A stretch of DNA of 64,000 bases, taken from NCBI GenBank assembly GCA_964017065.1, contig OZ024787.1, forward strand, positions 2,616,482 through 2,680,481, given 5' to 3'. This document shows, piece by piece, positions 44,196 through 55,312 of this stretch. The notes under the pieces are model-generated. The model saw nothing but the letters and a program-made list of their open reading frames with translations. It was not told the DNA's origin and did not search any database. The stretch comes from Haliclona indistincta (Eukaryota > Porifera > Demospongiae > Haplosclerida > Chalinidae). Made by a program: the position numbers and the translations under genes. Position 1 is the stretch's first letter, and each line of letters opens with the position of its first letter.

Positions 44196-44743
44196 ATATA
44201 TATTTTTTTTTTTCAAATTTAATTATTAATGGAAAAGTACAATAAAAATAATACACATAAAAGGCAGCGCCGGAGGGCCGCGACAAACAAAAGTTCTAAG
44301 TTAATAAATGGTTAGTGTAGACAGAATCAAAAAAGGAAGAAGCAAAATTCAAAGTGGGAGACAAGGAGTGCAGTCTGAATAATATCATTTTGGCATTGAA
44401 AGACCATAACTTGATGGAGAGCTGCTGGATGAGATTGGAGTATGCCAGACTTTTCGAGATGTTAGCTGAAAGGGCCACCCTACCAGCGATGGATTTCAGA
44501 AGTTTGATACTGTGAGCCGTCCAAAGGCCAAAGGATTCGACCACCAGCGGAAAGAAAAGAGCCCCGAGTGATTCTACTGTTGCCCGATAGTGAGAATCTT
44601 TTTCCAATTCCCCGGCAATCCCAGCTGAGCCGGCTTGCGAAGCAGAAGCGGCAATAAAAGGAGGTATAAAGGAATTTCGAACTGAAACATCGAAGAAAGC
44701 TGGTTTCCCGAGAATGAAATCTGGGTGGAGGATGTCACCTGGT
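44196..44743 (-). mobile_element. 5'-truncated non-LTR retroelement insertion
   Basis: The direct repeat CTGACGGGTATAT (44183-44195 and 44744-44756) is a 13-bp target duplication. On the minus strand the insert reads a coding end (HPDFILGKPAFFDVSVRNSF, ASQAGSAGIAGELEKDSHYR, ALFFPLVVESFGLWTAHSI). A short 3'UTR follows, then a 3' tail of A residues and TA repeats (about 44190-44215). As I recall it, the protein matches the segment after reverse transcriptase in invertebrate non-LTR elements. It is truncated at its 5' end and not autonomous. It landed at the edge of the TIR element just to its left. Confidence 0.8.
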
Positions 44744-44789
44744 CTGACGGGTATATTCGAGTTGGATACTCTCTCTTCTATTATTTACT

Positions 44790-45440
44790 CTTGAGCTCAT
44801 GCATTCTGCAAGCATTCGAGCCCCGCCCACTCTAGTTTACAAATTCTGTACGACTGTGATACTATCTGGCGAGCAGCAGAACGGTGATACTACACGAGCA
44901 TACTCGGTGAGTTGTTCTTCGAAGACTCCAGACGCCAATGTGCGCTCTCCATACGGCGATACTATACTTCTAGAATTCCTGTGGTTGGTCACGTGCGTAT
45001 TGCATAATCACATTAATGGCGTCTAACACTTAGCTGACAACTGTTCGTGATCGTGAACTCGTCAAATTTATATCGTCGTTTCGCTAAAAACTAAGTTCAA
45101 AAGGCACATGCCAGGAGAATTTCACGACTGTTCGTGGGTGTTTTGGTCTCGGCACTGCTCACGTAAAGGTGCTAGGCGAGTGGAAGAAAGAAAGAAGAAG
45201 AAAACTAAGATGACGAAACACGATTTTCACCGTTTCCAGGTTCGTCACTTTATTGACCATTTCGAGCAATCTCCTTGCTGCTGTAAGATGGGGCAACGCC
45301 AGAAAGCAGATCTAAGTGTCTTTGGAGGAATAAAATTCATCACCAGGCGTAATATCAGCGTTTGAACGCTAATACATGTATGTAGCCGCCATTTTGTTTT
45401 CTTGGCCATCCCTACATAGGGAGGCACTACCGTGCCTCCC
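44790..45440 (+). repeat. composite-element tail without foldback (copy 6)
   Basis: Matches the tail of the copy at 55686 from AGCTCATGCATTC to the terminal palindrome GGGAGGCACTACCGTGCCTCCC. The foldback half is absent. Confidence 0.75.
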
Positions 45441-46226
45441 TAATACAGCGCACAACACATACATGTAGCAAAGCAATCCACAAGCTACCACAAGAGCGAC
45501 ATGTGCGAAGCCAGGGTACCTGTAATAAACAGGTACTTGCAGTAGGACCAAAAGTGTGCCTCTTACTGCAGGTGTGCGTCGTGTGCCATCCCAACATTAG
45601 TAGATGATGGTCATGAGACACAGCTGGTCATGTCAGTAGACTAATTGCTTTCCAGTACATGGAGATGACTAGAATATGTGAGGTGGAAACACACTGAGTA
45701 ATAGGAGGAGTGTGAGTACGTAGGAAGGAAGAGGAGGAGTGCGTGCACATAATGTGTGACACAGGTAATACTTATAGGGAGGATTTTATTAGTCCATGGA
45801 CATACATTATGACATGCTAGTGATGGGATGGATACTTAAATCTCTTCAGTGTCAACTGCCGTCTTCAAAGTGCGTAATGCAGCAAGAAAAAATTGGATAT
45901 GCATGGTCCTGATAGTTAATTGTTTCGGATCTTCAATGGAAACAAATTAATCCAAGACATTTTTTAATTGCATGCTTTACGTGAATACATGGTTGTCAGT
46001 CCGAACCAACCAACCAGTTAATTGACACATGCTTCTCGGGCTCTTCATAACCATGCTTCTCAGGCTCTGAAGAGCCCTATCTTTCAGACCACACCTTCCA
46101 TCTCAGCCTAGTGTTCTAAAGAGGGTGTGGTCTAGTGATATTTTGGAGGTCATAATAATACTCACGAGATACAAACAAAATTAAAAATTGGTGGTACTTC
46201 CTGTTTTTCAAACTATGCATTGTAAT
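45441..46226. other. unassigned intergenic DNA
   Basis: Contains two close copies of ATGCTTCTCxGGCTCT near 46030 and 46051, and a small palindrome (CTGAAGAGCCCT). No gene supported. Confidence 0.4.
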
Positions 46227-47154
46227 AGAGTAAGTGATTAATAATCGACCGTCATGTATTATCGGATGCCGTATTATTCGGACTGCTCGAACAGTGCATT
46301 AATCCAACATAACACTAAAAAGCAACTATCCAGAGATGTGCTAGGACATCTACAATGACTTTAGAAATCGATTGCACTATGCGTACGAAACAGAAAAGTA
46401 CTTTGTCCGTATAAACTCTTTATCGGACGCGAGTTCGGATGCTCGGACCGACGCTTGTACCAAGTGTCAACAGCATAGTACGCACCGTTATAGTTACCTG
46501 GAAGCTCCAGAGTCTAGCAGCAACAGCAGCAGCAGCAGCACGCGAGGTGCACTGGGAGACCCAGTACGGCCCACTTGCTCACGTGCACGGGGAAGCTCAC
46601 CATGCCCGCGCTTTCAGGAGTGGGGTAATTTGCTTTCGTAATACAGTCGCTGCAGTCTTTTGAAACTGCCCAAATAGCACCTACAGTTACTAGAAATGGA
46701 GCAAACAAAAGAACTGAATATTGCACGAGTGCCGACTGACTGTTGTGCGAACCCACGTACTTCCAATATTGCGAAAACATGACCATGACGAGTCCCCGCG
46801 CACGTGGGCGAGTGGGCCGTACTGGGTCTCCCAGTGCACCTCGCGTGCTGCTGCTGTTGCTGCTAAACTCTGGAGCCTCCAGGTAACTATAACGGTGCGT
46901 ACTATGCTGTTGACACTTGGTACAAGCGTCGGTCCGAGCATCCGAACTCGCGTCCGATAAAGAGTTCATTTGGACAATGTACATTTCTGTTTCATACGCG
47001 TAGTGCAATCGGTTTCTAAAGTCTTTGTGGGTGTCCTAGCACATCTCTGGCTAGTTACTTTCTTGTGATATGTTGGATGAATGCGCTGTTCGAGCAGTCC
47101 GAAAAATACGGCGTCCGAAAATACATGACGGCCGATTATTAATCACTTACTCTA
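46227..47154. repeat. 928-bp foldback with reading frames in both arms
   Basis: Arms of about 370 bp (46227-46605 and 46785-47154) begin TAGAGTAAGTGATTAATAAT and end with the complement. The spacer is about 180 bp. Each arm, read inward, keeps an open frame starting MHYAYETE and containing SLSDASSDARTDACTKCQQH, then a Ser/Asn run from AGC repeats. The AGC repeat number differs by whole codons between arms. The frames are 89 (plus strand) and 164 (minus strand) codons. No domain is recognised. Confidence 0.7.
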
Positions 47155-47993
47155 CTATCATGAAAATAAGCTGCGTATTCTTAATTTTTGAATCTTGCAC
47201 TGTCCAATGATAAATAAAACAAGAGTATAGAGTAGACAAAAAGTACAAGGGTCTTAGCTGATAGTTTATTCTGCGTAGAAAGGTACAGAATTTATAAAAT
47301 AGGCTGCAATTTCCATTTTTCAAACTAAGTTATACGTACAAAACATAAAAATTGGCTTGTAAATTTAATTTTTGAACTGTCAGTTATGAAGCAAACATTG
47401 AGTGGACAAACAGTAAGTTGGCAACTAAAACCTATGTTTTTATTAGCTGTGTAACTGTTTGAATATGAATTTAGGTGGATTGTCTGTTATAACAGTTTTC
47501 ACATCAGTGTCTTCTATTCAAAATTAGGAATAGGAAAATTAAGTAGAGAGCATGATCTGTTAAGATAGGTGTGTTTTTGATCTTATAAAACTTGACCGAT
47601 AGACAAAACTTAAATGCTTAATTCTCAGTTGCCAAGTTCAGTTAAAAACACTTTAGGTCAGTTTACAACTTTCAATGACAAAGAACATTTTTGTGAAAGC
47701 CTTACTATTACTAAATGACAAAGAACATTTTTGTGAAAGCCTTACTATTACTAACTGATTAAATTTTTATAACCCAAACATTGTTTTTTAATGACATGTT
47801 TACACCATTAAACTCTTCTCACTTCACTACAAATTCTTCACTTAACTCTTTCTTATGACTTCACAGAATGTATGTATAGTCTGTGTGAAACACACCTTGC
47901 TGTGCTAAAGAAAGTAATTACTTCTGCAGTAAAGGTAACAAACCTGTAGTCAAAACGTACACGATTTATTTAAACCAGTTTGTTCATGTACTG
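47155..47993 (+). promoter_or_regulatory. 5' region of copy G, promoter block replaced
   Basis: Family sequence resumes at the donor (CAGTAAGTTGGCAACTAAAAC; GTAAGT at 47413). The acceptor CACAG ends at 47866, so a 454-bp 5'UTR intron is possible. A 44-bp piece of the intron (GACAAAGAACATTTTTGTGA...) is tandemly duplicated near 47678-47755. The usual CRE/TATA-like block is absent upstream. The 25-codon upstream ORF is kept. Confidence 0.5.
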
Positions 47994-50900
47994 ATGGGTA
48001 TCATCCAGCTGGTAATGGCAGCTCTACTAGTGTTGTTGCTGTTGTTGGCTGTACCTCTCACTGCCTTCACTGCTAATGTCTACTATGTCACAGCTGATGA
48101 TGCAGCTGGTCATGAACAGTCATGTCCTCCACACCAGATATGCCACAACCTCTCCTACTACATCTCTCAGCCTGGCCACTATTTTACCTCTGACACTGCT
48201 ATCATCTTCTTGGAAGGTCAGCACAGATTTGACAGAGAGGATCTTATACAAGTCAATAATGTACACAAGCTGAATGTGAAGGGACAAGGTGAGTGGCCGG
48301 TAGCAGGAGCTGAGGAGACTGTGATGCAGTCTACAGTCATTATCAACTGCACCAGAGGAAGAGGAGGATTCATCTTTGATACTGGTTGTGATATCACCAT
48401 TGAAGGTCTTACCATCACTAACTGTGGCCATCCTCATTATGGTGTATTCCAGTTTACAAATATCAGTAACCTTTTCTTTCATCAAAATTCGTTGCAGTTC
48501 ATGTCAGGATATGGACTTATGGCTTCAAGTTGTGTGAGTGTCGTACTTTCTAACTGCTCTTTCTATCATTCAGTAGTGTGTTTAAAATCAGGTAGTGGAG
48601 TAGCTATTTATTACGGACGATCTTCTCACAAAAACTATTCATTAGAGCTCACTTTTTCTAACTTCACTAAGTGTTGTAATCCGCAATCAGGTGGAGGCAT
48701 TCAACTGCACACCAGCATTTTTTCTAATCTTCCGATAAGAGCTATTCTTTCAAATTTGGTCGTGTCTCATAGTAGTGCAAAATATTTTGGTGGATGCTTA
48801 TCACTGACATTGACAAATGATGCGAAGACTTCTTTGGCAATTTTAAATAGTAGTTTCTTAAATTGTTCTGCACATGAAACTGGCGGAGGTGTTTATATAT
48901 CTGCCCCTTCAACCGCTAATGTCACTTTTAAAAATACCAAATTTGTTGAAAATACCTTTTCCAGTGGAATTTTTGACTTATTTTCAAGTGAACTGGTTAT
49001 TATCTGTAGAACAAATAACGATGCTCACTTTTCTTTATTAGACTCAACGATAATTCACACCAAAGTTTCGAACACAGTTCTTTACGTGAAGTATTGTCGT
49101 TATGTATTAGTGAATAATACCCAGCTAACAATGGCTAATCAGAGATTTGCTGGCTTTGAGTTGGAAAATTTGAATTCTGTAAGCATCAGCAACAGTCGTT
49201 TTCATGGATGTTACAATCTGCCTTCTGTACTTTTGGTATTGAAGCATTCTGTAACCATAAAAAACTCAATTTTCTTCAACAACACTAATGGTCGCTCGGT
49301 CATCACATTTTATAAATCTAATAGTTGCATCACAACCTCCATTATATCAGATAACAGCATGGTTGGTATCACTGCTATACGGTGCAATATTGACTTTCAT
49401 GGTCGCAACGTGATACAGAACAACAGACACACTGAGGGAGCTGGTATCACAATGATTTTACCTGGTATTATCACAACGTATGATGAATTGTATTTGCTCA
49501 ATAATACAGCCGAAAATCATGGAGGAGCAATTCTGGTGATACCTGTATCAAACACTTTTGCTCTGCAATACAACAACATTGTCAAATCGTGTTCCTTTGA
49601 TTTTTTCACGAATTCCTCTATATCTCTTTCTGGCAACACTGCTGGGAGTGGTGGTGACGATGTATATGGGGCGACTCTTATTAATTGTGTAGCCCCTATC
49701 TTTAACAAAGCTTCATTTGTTGGTCAACGAAATGAAAGTTCTTATTACTTTGACTCACCTCTTCTGAAATATTTTCACATTGCTGACACTGACAGACTTT
49801 CCTCCATGTCTTCTGACCCGATCATGGTCTGCTTCTGTATTACTGACAGACCAGACTGCTCTGACAGGACCCCACGTTACATAGAAACATATCCAGGACT
49901 AGAGATCAACACAACAATAGCAACAGTAGGATACTATGGTGGTACAAGTCCTGGTGTTGTACAGGTCAGTGCTCAAAATGCTAAACTGGTTCACTTCTAT
50001 GGTCAAAATGAGACTACTAGCTGTTTCCAACTTCACATTCTCCTAGAGAAAATGTCCTCATCAACAGCACTGGTTGATATCAAGGTGGACGGTGGCTTAC
50101 ATGACTGGAGTCTACCACTCATCGTGGACATGTTAGACTGTCCAACAGGCTTTGTGGCTGTTGACAAAAACTCAGAACAGCATCACTGTCACTGTGTTCC
50201 ACTCTTAGCTGACAATCATGTCCAATGCAATGTAACACTTAAACCTTACATGTTCGTGAGACCAGGCAACAGTTGGTTTGGCTACATCAACAACACTCAG
50301 TGTATAACTGGTACTACTAATTGTCCTTTTGACTACTGCAATCGATCCAATATATCATTTAACATCATGGCACCAGATCGTCAGTGTTTAGGCAATAGAA
50401 CAGGTATACTGTGTGGACAATGCCAGTCCCATCTTAGTATCATGCTGGGATCCAATCACTGTGGTACTTGTTCCAACTGGTATCTATTCTTGTTACCAGT
50501 ATTTGGCCTTGCTGGTATAGTGTTAGTGGTTGTGTTAATGTTCCTGAACTTGAGTGTCTCTGTGGGAACTATCAATGGACTCCTTTTTTATGCTAATATG
50601 GTGAAGCTCAATGAAGCTTTCTTCTTCCCAAATGGTAGTATTCCAGTAGTAAGCCAGTTCATCTCATGGATGAACCTTGACCTTGGTATTGAAGTGTGTT
50701 TGTTTGATGGACTGGATGGCTACTGGAACACTTGGCTACAGTTCACTTTTCCAGCATACCTGTTTCTTGTCATGGGTTGCATTATTGTGGGATGCCGCTA
50801 CTCTGTGTGGCTGTGCAGATTGTGTGGCTCTCATGCTGTCCCAGCACTAGCTACAATTTTTTTGATTTCTTACACTAAAATCCTACTCACAGTCACTAAT

Positions 50901-51764
50901 GCTCTTTCCATGTCTCGGCTGCCATGCAATGACAGTATACTGACAGTGTGGAGTGTAGATGGGAACACTGAGTATGGCAGTGGTAAACACCTTGTTTTAG
51001 TAGTCTTTTCTTGTGGCGTACTGGTCATTGGACTTACTTATCCTATTGTAGTGTTGTGCGCTCCTCTGTTAGAGAGATACAGTCATAAGTGCTTGTCACA
51101 GCAGTGTAGGAGGAATCCTGTGGCAAGGTTAAAGCCACTGTTAGATGCTTATGGAGGACCTTACAAAGACAAGTATCGATTCTGGACAGGAGTGACACTA
51201 ATGGTGCGACTAACTCTCACTGTGACATTCTCCTTTACTTCAGGAGGATTGGCTGTTGTCAATGCTTACATTATCAGCACTTTGATTATGGGAATTTATG
51301 CTGTGTGGTTCTTTTTGAATGGTGTGTATAAAAGTGTTTACATTAGTGCTCTTGAAATGCTCTATCTTCTTAACTTATATCTACTGAGCATCGTTTGTCT
51401 GTCTATGTCTTCTCTTGACTTGAATAGCAAACAAACAGTAACAATCATTTCAATTTGTGTGTCCTTAGTGGTATGTTTGGCAACCATGGCTGTGCATATT
51501 AGGAAATACCTTGAATTCCAGAGAATTAAGAGAAAGTTAGGGTTTAAAGATCGACCAGAGTATATAGCAGTGCCTCAGGTGGCAGATGATGAAGATGACA
51601 AGACTCCACGATCAGCATCTCCACCATCAATGGTGTATGGATCAAGTAGAGGAGAGAATCAGTTTGTACTGGTGTTTACACTTGACGATCAAGAGCAGGA
51701 GTCTCTCTCTCCGGTGCTGATGGAGAGGGAACCACTACTGTTTGATACTAGCATGAGCTCTTGA
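47994..51764 (+). CDS. copy G: full-length receptor-like protein
   Basis: 1,256 residues with the complete family order: signal peptide, beta-helix-like ectodomain, Cys-rich segment, membrane bundle and tail. Variable positions include HYGVFQFTNI, SVTIKNSIFFNN and the patch LQYNNIVKSCSFDFFTNSS / IFNKASFVGQRNESS. The tail (VADDEDDKTPRSASPPSM) has YIAV and EREPLLFDT. The membrane bundle and tail group with H and B/D (SSLDLNSKQTVTIISICVSL). The start is the ATG in the family context CTGATGGGTATC. Confidence 0.9.
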   Translation: MGIIQLVMAALLVLLLLLAVPLTAFTANVYYVTADDAAGHEQSCPPHQICHNLSYYISQPGHYFTSDTAIIFLEGQHRFDREDLIQVNNVHKLNVKGQGEWPVAGAEETVMQSTVIINCTRGRGGFIFDTGCDITIEGLTITNCGHPHYGVFQFTNISNLFFHQNSLQFMSGYGLMASSCVSVVLSNCSFYHSVVCLKSGSGVAIYYGRSSHKNYSLELTFSNFTKCCNPQSGGGIQLHTSIFSNLPIRAILSNLVVSHSSAKYFGGCLSLTLTNDAKTSLAILNSSFLNCSAHETGGGVYISAPSTANVTFKNTKFVENTFSSGIFDLFSSELVIICRTNNDAHFSLLDSTIIHTKVSNTVLYVKYCRYVLVNNTQLTMANQRFAGFELENLNSVSISNSRFHGCYNLPSVLLVLKHSVTIKNSIFFNNTNGRSVITFYKSNSCITTSIISDNSMVGITAIRCNIDFHGRNVIQNNRHTEGAGITMILPGIITTYDELYLLNNTAENHGGAILVIPVSNTFALQYNNIVKSCSFDFFTNSSISLSGNTAGSGGDDVYGATLINCVAPIFNKASFVGQRNESSYYFDSPLLKYFHIADTDRLSSMSSDPIMVCFCITDRPDCSDRTPRYIETYPGLEINTTIATVGYYGGTSPGVVQVSAQNAKLVHFYGQNETTSCFQLHILLEKMSSSTALVDIKVDGGLHDWSLPLIVDMLDCPTGFVAVDKNSEQHHCHCVPLLADNHVQCNVTLKPYMFVRPGNSWFGYINNTQCITGTTNCPFDYCNRSNISFNIMAPDRQCLGNRTGILCGQCQSHLSIMLGSNHCGTCSNWYLFLLPVFGLAGIVLVVVLMFLNLSVSVGTINGLLFYANMVKLNEAFFFPNGSIPVVSQFISWMNLDLGIEVCLFDGLDGYWNTWLQFTFPAYLFLVMGCIIVGCRYSVWLCRLCGSHAVPALATIFLISYTKILLTVTNALSMSRLPCNDSILTVWSVDGNTEYGSGKHLVLVVFSCGVLVIGLTYPIVVLCAPLLERYSHKCLSQQCRRNPVARLKPLLDAYGGPYKDKYRFWTGVTLMVRLTLTVTFSFTSGGLAVVNAYIISTLIMGIYAVWFFLNGVYKSVYISALEMLYLLNLYLLSIVCLSMSSLDLNSKQTVTIISICVSLVVCLATMAVHIRKYLEFQRIKRKLGFKDRPEYIAVPQVADDEDDKTPRSASPPSMVYGSSRGENQFVLVFTLDDQEQESLSPVLMEREPLLFDTSMSS

Positions 51765-51925
51765 CTGGTCATTACTGCCACTTCTGTATTGTTTGTATGA
51801 GTGTCCAAATATGGATGATATCTTTGTTGTTGCAATGTCTAACTATAAATGTCATAATCTACATTATAAGTTCTATGTTACTGACTTGTTATTATGCATT
51901 ACAACGAGGCATTATGTGTAAAGTA
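51765..51925 (+). other. 3' flank of copy G
   Basis: Matches the flanks of B, D and H up to CATTATGTGTAAA, where the composite element is inserted. Confidence 0.6.
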
Positions 51926-53280
51926 AATTAAAAAGATTTCTATCGAAACCAAAAGGATGTAGTGATGAAGAAATCTACCACTGGTTCACAATGTAAACTA
52001 ACAAGAAACAAGCATGAAATGGTAACACGATTGACTTGCTAACAGACCATAGATCCCTACATCAGTGGCTACTGTGGCCTGACTATAGCTAGTTCAGCTA
52101 GTTCAGCTTGTGACAAAATATTTATTGATCTTATGTACAGCCACTGATGTAGGGATCTATGGTCTGTTAGCAAGTCAATCGTGTTACCATTTCATGCTTG
52201 TTTCTTGTTAGTGAACCAGTGGTAGATTTCTTCATCACTACATCCTTTTGATTTCGATAGAAATCTTATCAATTTACTTGTTGTGCCCTTTTTCTTTTTC
52301 AGTGAAGTGCAGTTCAATATCATGCATGTACTGAGAAGTCTTTGTTTTCACCATTAGTTTAGTATTCCTGTTGTTGATGGCTTTTCTAGCTAAAATTGTT
52401 ATGCTATACATATCAGCTCTGCCTAGTCGCCTACGCATGCATACAGTGCATACGAGCCCCGCCCACACTTGTTTGTAAACCTATAATACGGCTGTTATAA
52501 TTATCTGGCAAGCGCAGAATGGCGATCCTACACGAGCTTACCGTTCTTCGAAGACTCCAGGCAAATGCCGGCTATGTGCTTTCAGTGATATTGATCCATA
52601 CGGCGCGGCGATACTCTAGCTGCTTGGTCACGTGCACTAGCCACTGCTTGGTCACGTGCGTATTGCGCAATCACGCTAATGGCGTCTAACACTAAGCTGA
52701 CAATGGATCATGTAGTGTTATCAGGAGAGTATGGCAGATAACTAACTTTCTTATTGAATAAACAAAATATATACACACCAAAATAACAAGGCATGTAAAT
52801 CAGATACAAAGAGTGTAGCAAAAGGTGGCAGCTCATGGAGCCGCAACAAACAAACACATACAAAGGTTCAGTTGTGGTTCCACCACAGATCACGATCGAG
52901 AAATCGCGGAATTTATATCGCCGTTACGCTAAAAACAAAGTTCAAAAGGCACATGCCTGGAGAATTTCACGACTGTTCGGAGGTGTTTTGGTCTCGGCAC
53001 TGCTCGCGTAAAGGCGCTAGGCGAGTGGAAGAAAAAAAGAAAACGAAGATGACGAAACTGGATTTTCACCGTTTCCAGGTTCGTCACTTTAGCAACAATT
53101 AAGAGCAATCTCCTTGCTACTGTAAGATGGGGCAACGCTAGAGAGCAGATCTAAGTGTCTTTGGACGTATAAAATGCATCACCAGGTGAAATATCAGCGC
53201 TTGAATGCTAATGCATTGTATGTAGCCGCCATCTTGTTTTCTCGTTCATCCCTACATAGGGAGTCACTACTGTGCCTCCC
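51926..53280 (+). mobile_element. composite foldback element, copy 7 (complete, with nested insertion)
   Basis: The foldback is at 51926-52275, the tail runs to 53280 and closes with the short palindrome. TA borders lie at 51924-51925 and 53281-53282. The host sequence on both sides matches the unbroken flank of H (GTGTAAAAGATGGCCAG), which confirms insertion. It contains a 177-bp solo-LTR-like insert. Confidence 0.8.
52711..52887. mobile_element. solo-LTR-like insertion, 177 bp
   Basis: Starts TGTAGTGTTATCAGG and ends GGTTCCACCACA (TG...CA), flanked by 5-bp duplications GATCA (52706-52710 and 52888-52892). Other composite copies are continuous here (CAATGGATCACGATCGAG). It contains an AATAAA-type signal (TTGAATAAACAAAA). 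Size, ends and duplication fit a small solo LTR. Confidence 0.7.
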
Positions 53281-53282
53281 TA

Positions 53283-53511
53283 ATGAAAGATGGCCAGAAA
53301 CATGGTTAAAGTAATGTATTGTGTCCAGGATAAAACATCTACAAGTTAGATGTGATGTGCATATAAACAGTGTTTCGAATGCCTTATCTTAATAATTGAT
53401 GCGACTATTAGACAGAGATCAGAGCTAGACATTAGGTATACGAAATAGTTAAACAGTCGACATTGCTTGACAGAAAATACCTATCTTTCAGTTGTATGAT
53501 ACCTCTGTTAA
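53283..53511 (+). repeat. 3' flank block shared by copies G and H, part 1
   Basis: GAAAGATGGCCAGAAACATG to GTTGTATGATACCTCTGTT matches 62365-62595 after H. Confidence 0.7.
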
Positions 53512-54102
53512 CCCTTTAATTACTAAATTATCTTACTGAAATTTTAACCTCGTAAATGCTGACCACTTCTTTCGTGAATATCTCGTGTGTCTTTTGTGCT
53601 ACTGGTCTCAAATTTGCTTCCTTTTACGCCAGTGAGTAGCCGCAATTGCCAACACTCAAGTCAGTCGATATGCTCCTCCCACTTCGAAAGTGAAGCCGAT
53701 AAAGTGCAACGACCTCGTCAAATTTTGCTCAAAGTTAGTACTTTGGGGCTGGATACTGAAAAGTACACACAAATAGCAGTGGTTTTGGTGAGTGCAAAAT
53801 GTAGCCCAGATCATAGAGAATGCACAAAAATGTGTTTTCGAGCACTCTGAAGCCATAAAATGTCCAAATTTTCTTGTCGGCCATTTTGTTTCTCTTAAAA
53901 TGTTGTGAAATTTGCACTGAAGCCATAGAAATGCCGCCACCATTACGTTTAGCGCAGGGGGTGCGCCGAAAACCACTGGATTTTTTGCGGTTATTTGTAT
54001 TCTTCAATTTAGCTTAATTTCGGAATATTTTAACACTTTTTGATAAAGTTATGGTGTCTGAAGTATGTATGTTGCCAAATGGCAACAATAGGGGTTAAAG
54101 GG
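53512..54102. mobile_element. piggyBac-like non-autonomous element
   Basis: The 591-bp insert has ends CCCTTTAA...TTAAAGGG and is flanked by TTAA on both sides (53508-53511 and 54103-54106). The uninterrupted site is visible after H (CTCTGTTGATGGC). TTAA targeting with CCC-starting ends is the piggyBac signature. The short ORFs inside are not a transposase. Confidence 0.75.
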
Positions 54103-54206
54103 TTAATGGCATGCAAAATTGGTGCTGTCACAAGCATTGTATTCTTTGCTAAGAAGTAAGTGCTCAAACTAGCAAAACATAGTCAGCAATTTCTTGGATT
54201 TAAGTA
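54103..54206 (+). repeat. 3' flank block shared by G and H, part 2
   Basis: TGGTGCTGTCACAAGCATTG to TTTCTTGGATTTAAGTATA matches 62608-62702. Confidence 0.65.
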
Positions 54207-54620
54207 TAATGTTATTACACCCCTACAAGTGCATTATCCGATCATACATCTTAGCCCGAGGGCATGGCTGTTTAAAATCAGATATTTCACGAGCGGGGTT
54301 GTAATAACAAATTTATTTCAGGTTCAACGTACTCACGTGAGCTCTCATGAGGCAAAATGGATGCTCCCGCTAGCTAGTTACAGCACTCCCTGTAGCATTC
54401 GCACGCAACTGGAACTGCCTGAAAAGCCAACAAACGATGTGTAAGACGAACAGTAATGTTGCCAGAAAGGTAAGAACCCAAATAAGCGTTGTTTTCGTTA
54501 GTTAATCCGACTCAAACTTCGAGTTTGTTACCAATGCATGTCTTACGGCTTGTTTAGCACTCACCCTTAGAACCAAACAGGGTAATGTTCAAAGGGCGAT
54601 GTCAATGCTTTACTGTAATT
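54207..54620. repeat. 240-bp hairpin repeat, copy 2, and shared downstream sequence
   Basis: TGTTATTACACCCCTACAAG through GTAATAACAAATTTATTTC, CTCACGTGAGCTCTCATGA and GCTCCCGCTAGCTAGTTACA correspond to copies at 29038 and 62700. The following sequence (AGAAAGGTAAGAACCCAAAT) is shared with the copy after H, and AAAGGTAAG resembles a splice donor. Confidence 0.65.
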
Positions 54621-55312
54621 GAGGGGCTCCGGTCAAAAAGGGACTTAAAACGTATTTCGGTTGAAAATTGAGTTAAACGCAAAATCGAGAAGTCTGATGT
54701 CTGGAGAACAAACTGAGAAAATATAGAGGCAGTAGCCCTTCAATTTGTTGCACACCAGCGACGCGAGCAAAGCCGAGTAATTATAGGCGTGATGGGGCGG
54801 AGTTTCAACTATAGCACCGCACTTACTACAAGTCTTGCAGGTGGTTGATAAGCGACTAAAACTGTAGTGAAATGATGTATCTATGTGAAAAAAAACCTTT
54901 ACAAGTTGATGAAAAAGGAAAGAACTTCGCTCTGCACGAGATTGTTTTACACATAAATGTCGCAATACTTATACCGGTTGTTCTTTTTATTTGTTATTCA
55001 AAATAATTTTGTAACGTTTAATTGCTGTTTTTGAACGGAGGTCCTCAATTGTGGGTATTCTTAATCCATGAATGGTGTATGAAAGCATTTACCTAAGCGC
55101 TCATGAAATGCTTTATCTTTTCAACATTTTTCTTTGAAAACTTTTTCTCTTAACTCAAATAACTACCTGATTGCAATCTTTTTTCAGTCAGCATTTCCTT
55201 AGGAGCTTGTAGTCACAATGGTAGTGCATATTAAACCAAACTTTTAAATTAACTTGATAAGAATCAAGAGAAAGCTAGGGTTTAAGGATCGACCAGAGTA
55301 TACACCAGTGTC
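54596..55312 (+). pseudogene. relic of a receptor-family 3' end, split by a TIR element
   Basis: GATGTCAATGCTTTACTGTAAT and, after the inserted element, GAATGGTGTATGAAAGCATT and AGAAAGCTAGGGTTTAAGGA / TCGACCAGAGTATAC match the region coding for the last membrane segments and the FKDRPEY motif. There are many stops and indels. A trace of the SPPSM coding segment (CCACCATCAATGGTG) remains near 55472. Confidence 0.75.
54621..55046. mobile_element. TIR element, 426 bp, flanked by AATT
   Basis: Ends GAGGGGCTCCGGTCAAAAA and a near-complement (TTTTTGAACGGAGGTCCTC) are flanked by AATT on each side. The unbroken site (CTGTAATTGTTGGTATTC) is seen in the relic after H. A 106-codon minus-strand ORF inside is not recognised. 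Confidence 0.7.

Noticed and set aside
45108..45365. Plus-strand ORF in the composite tail (also seen at 52872-53102) as a conserved small protein
   Set aside because: It is open in only some copies, is broken by indels and stops in others, and includes the GAAA repeat.
53656..54007. Minus-strand ORFs inside the piggyBac-like element as a transposase
   Set aside because: Too short and without recognisable motifs; the element is non-autonomous.
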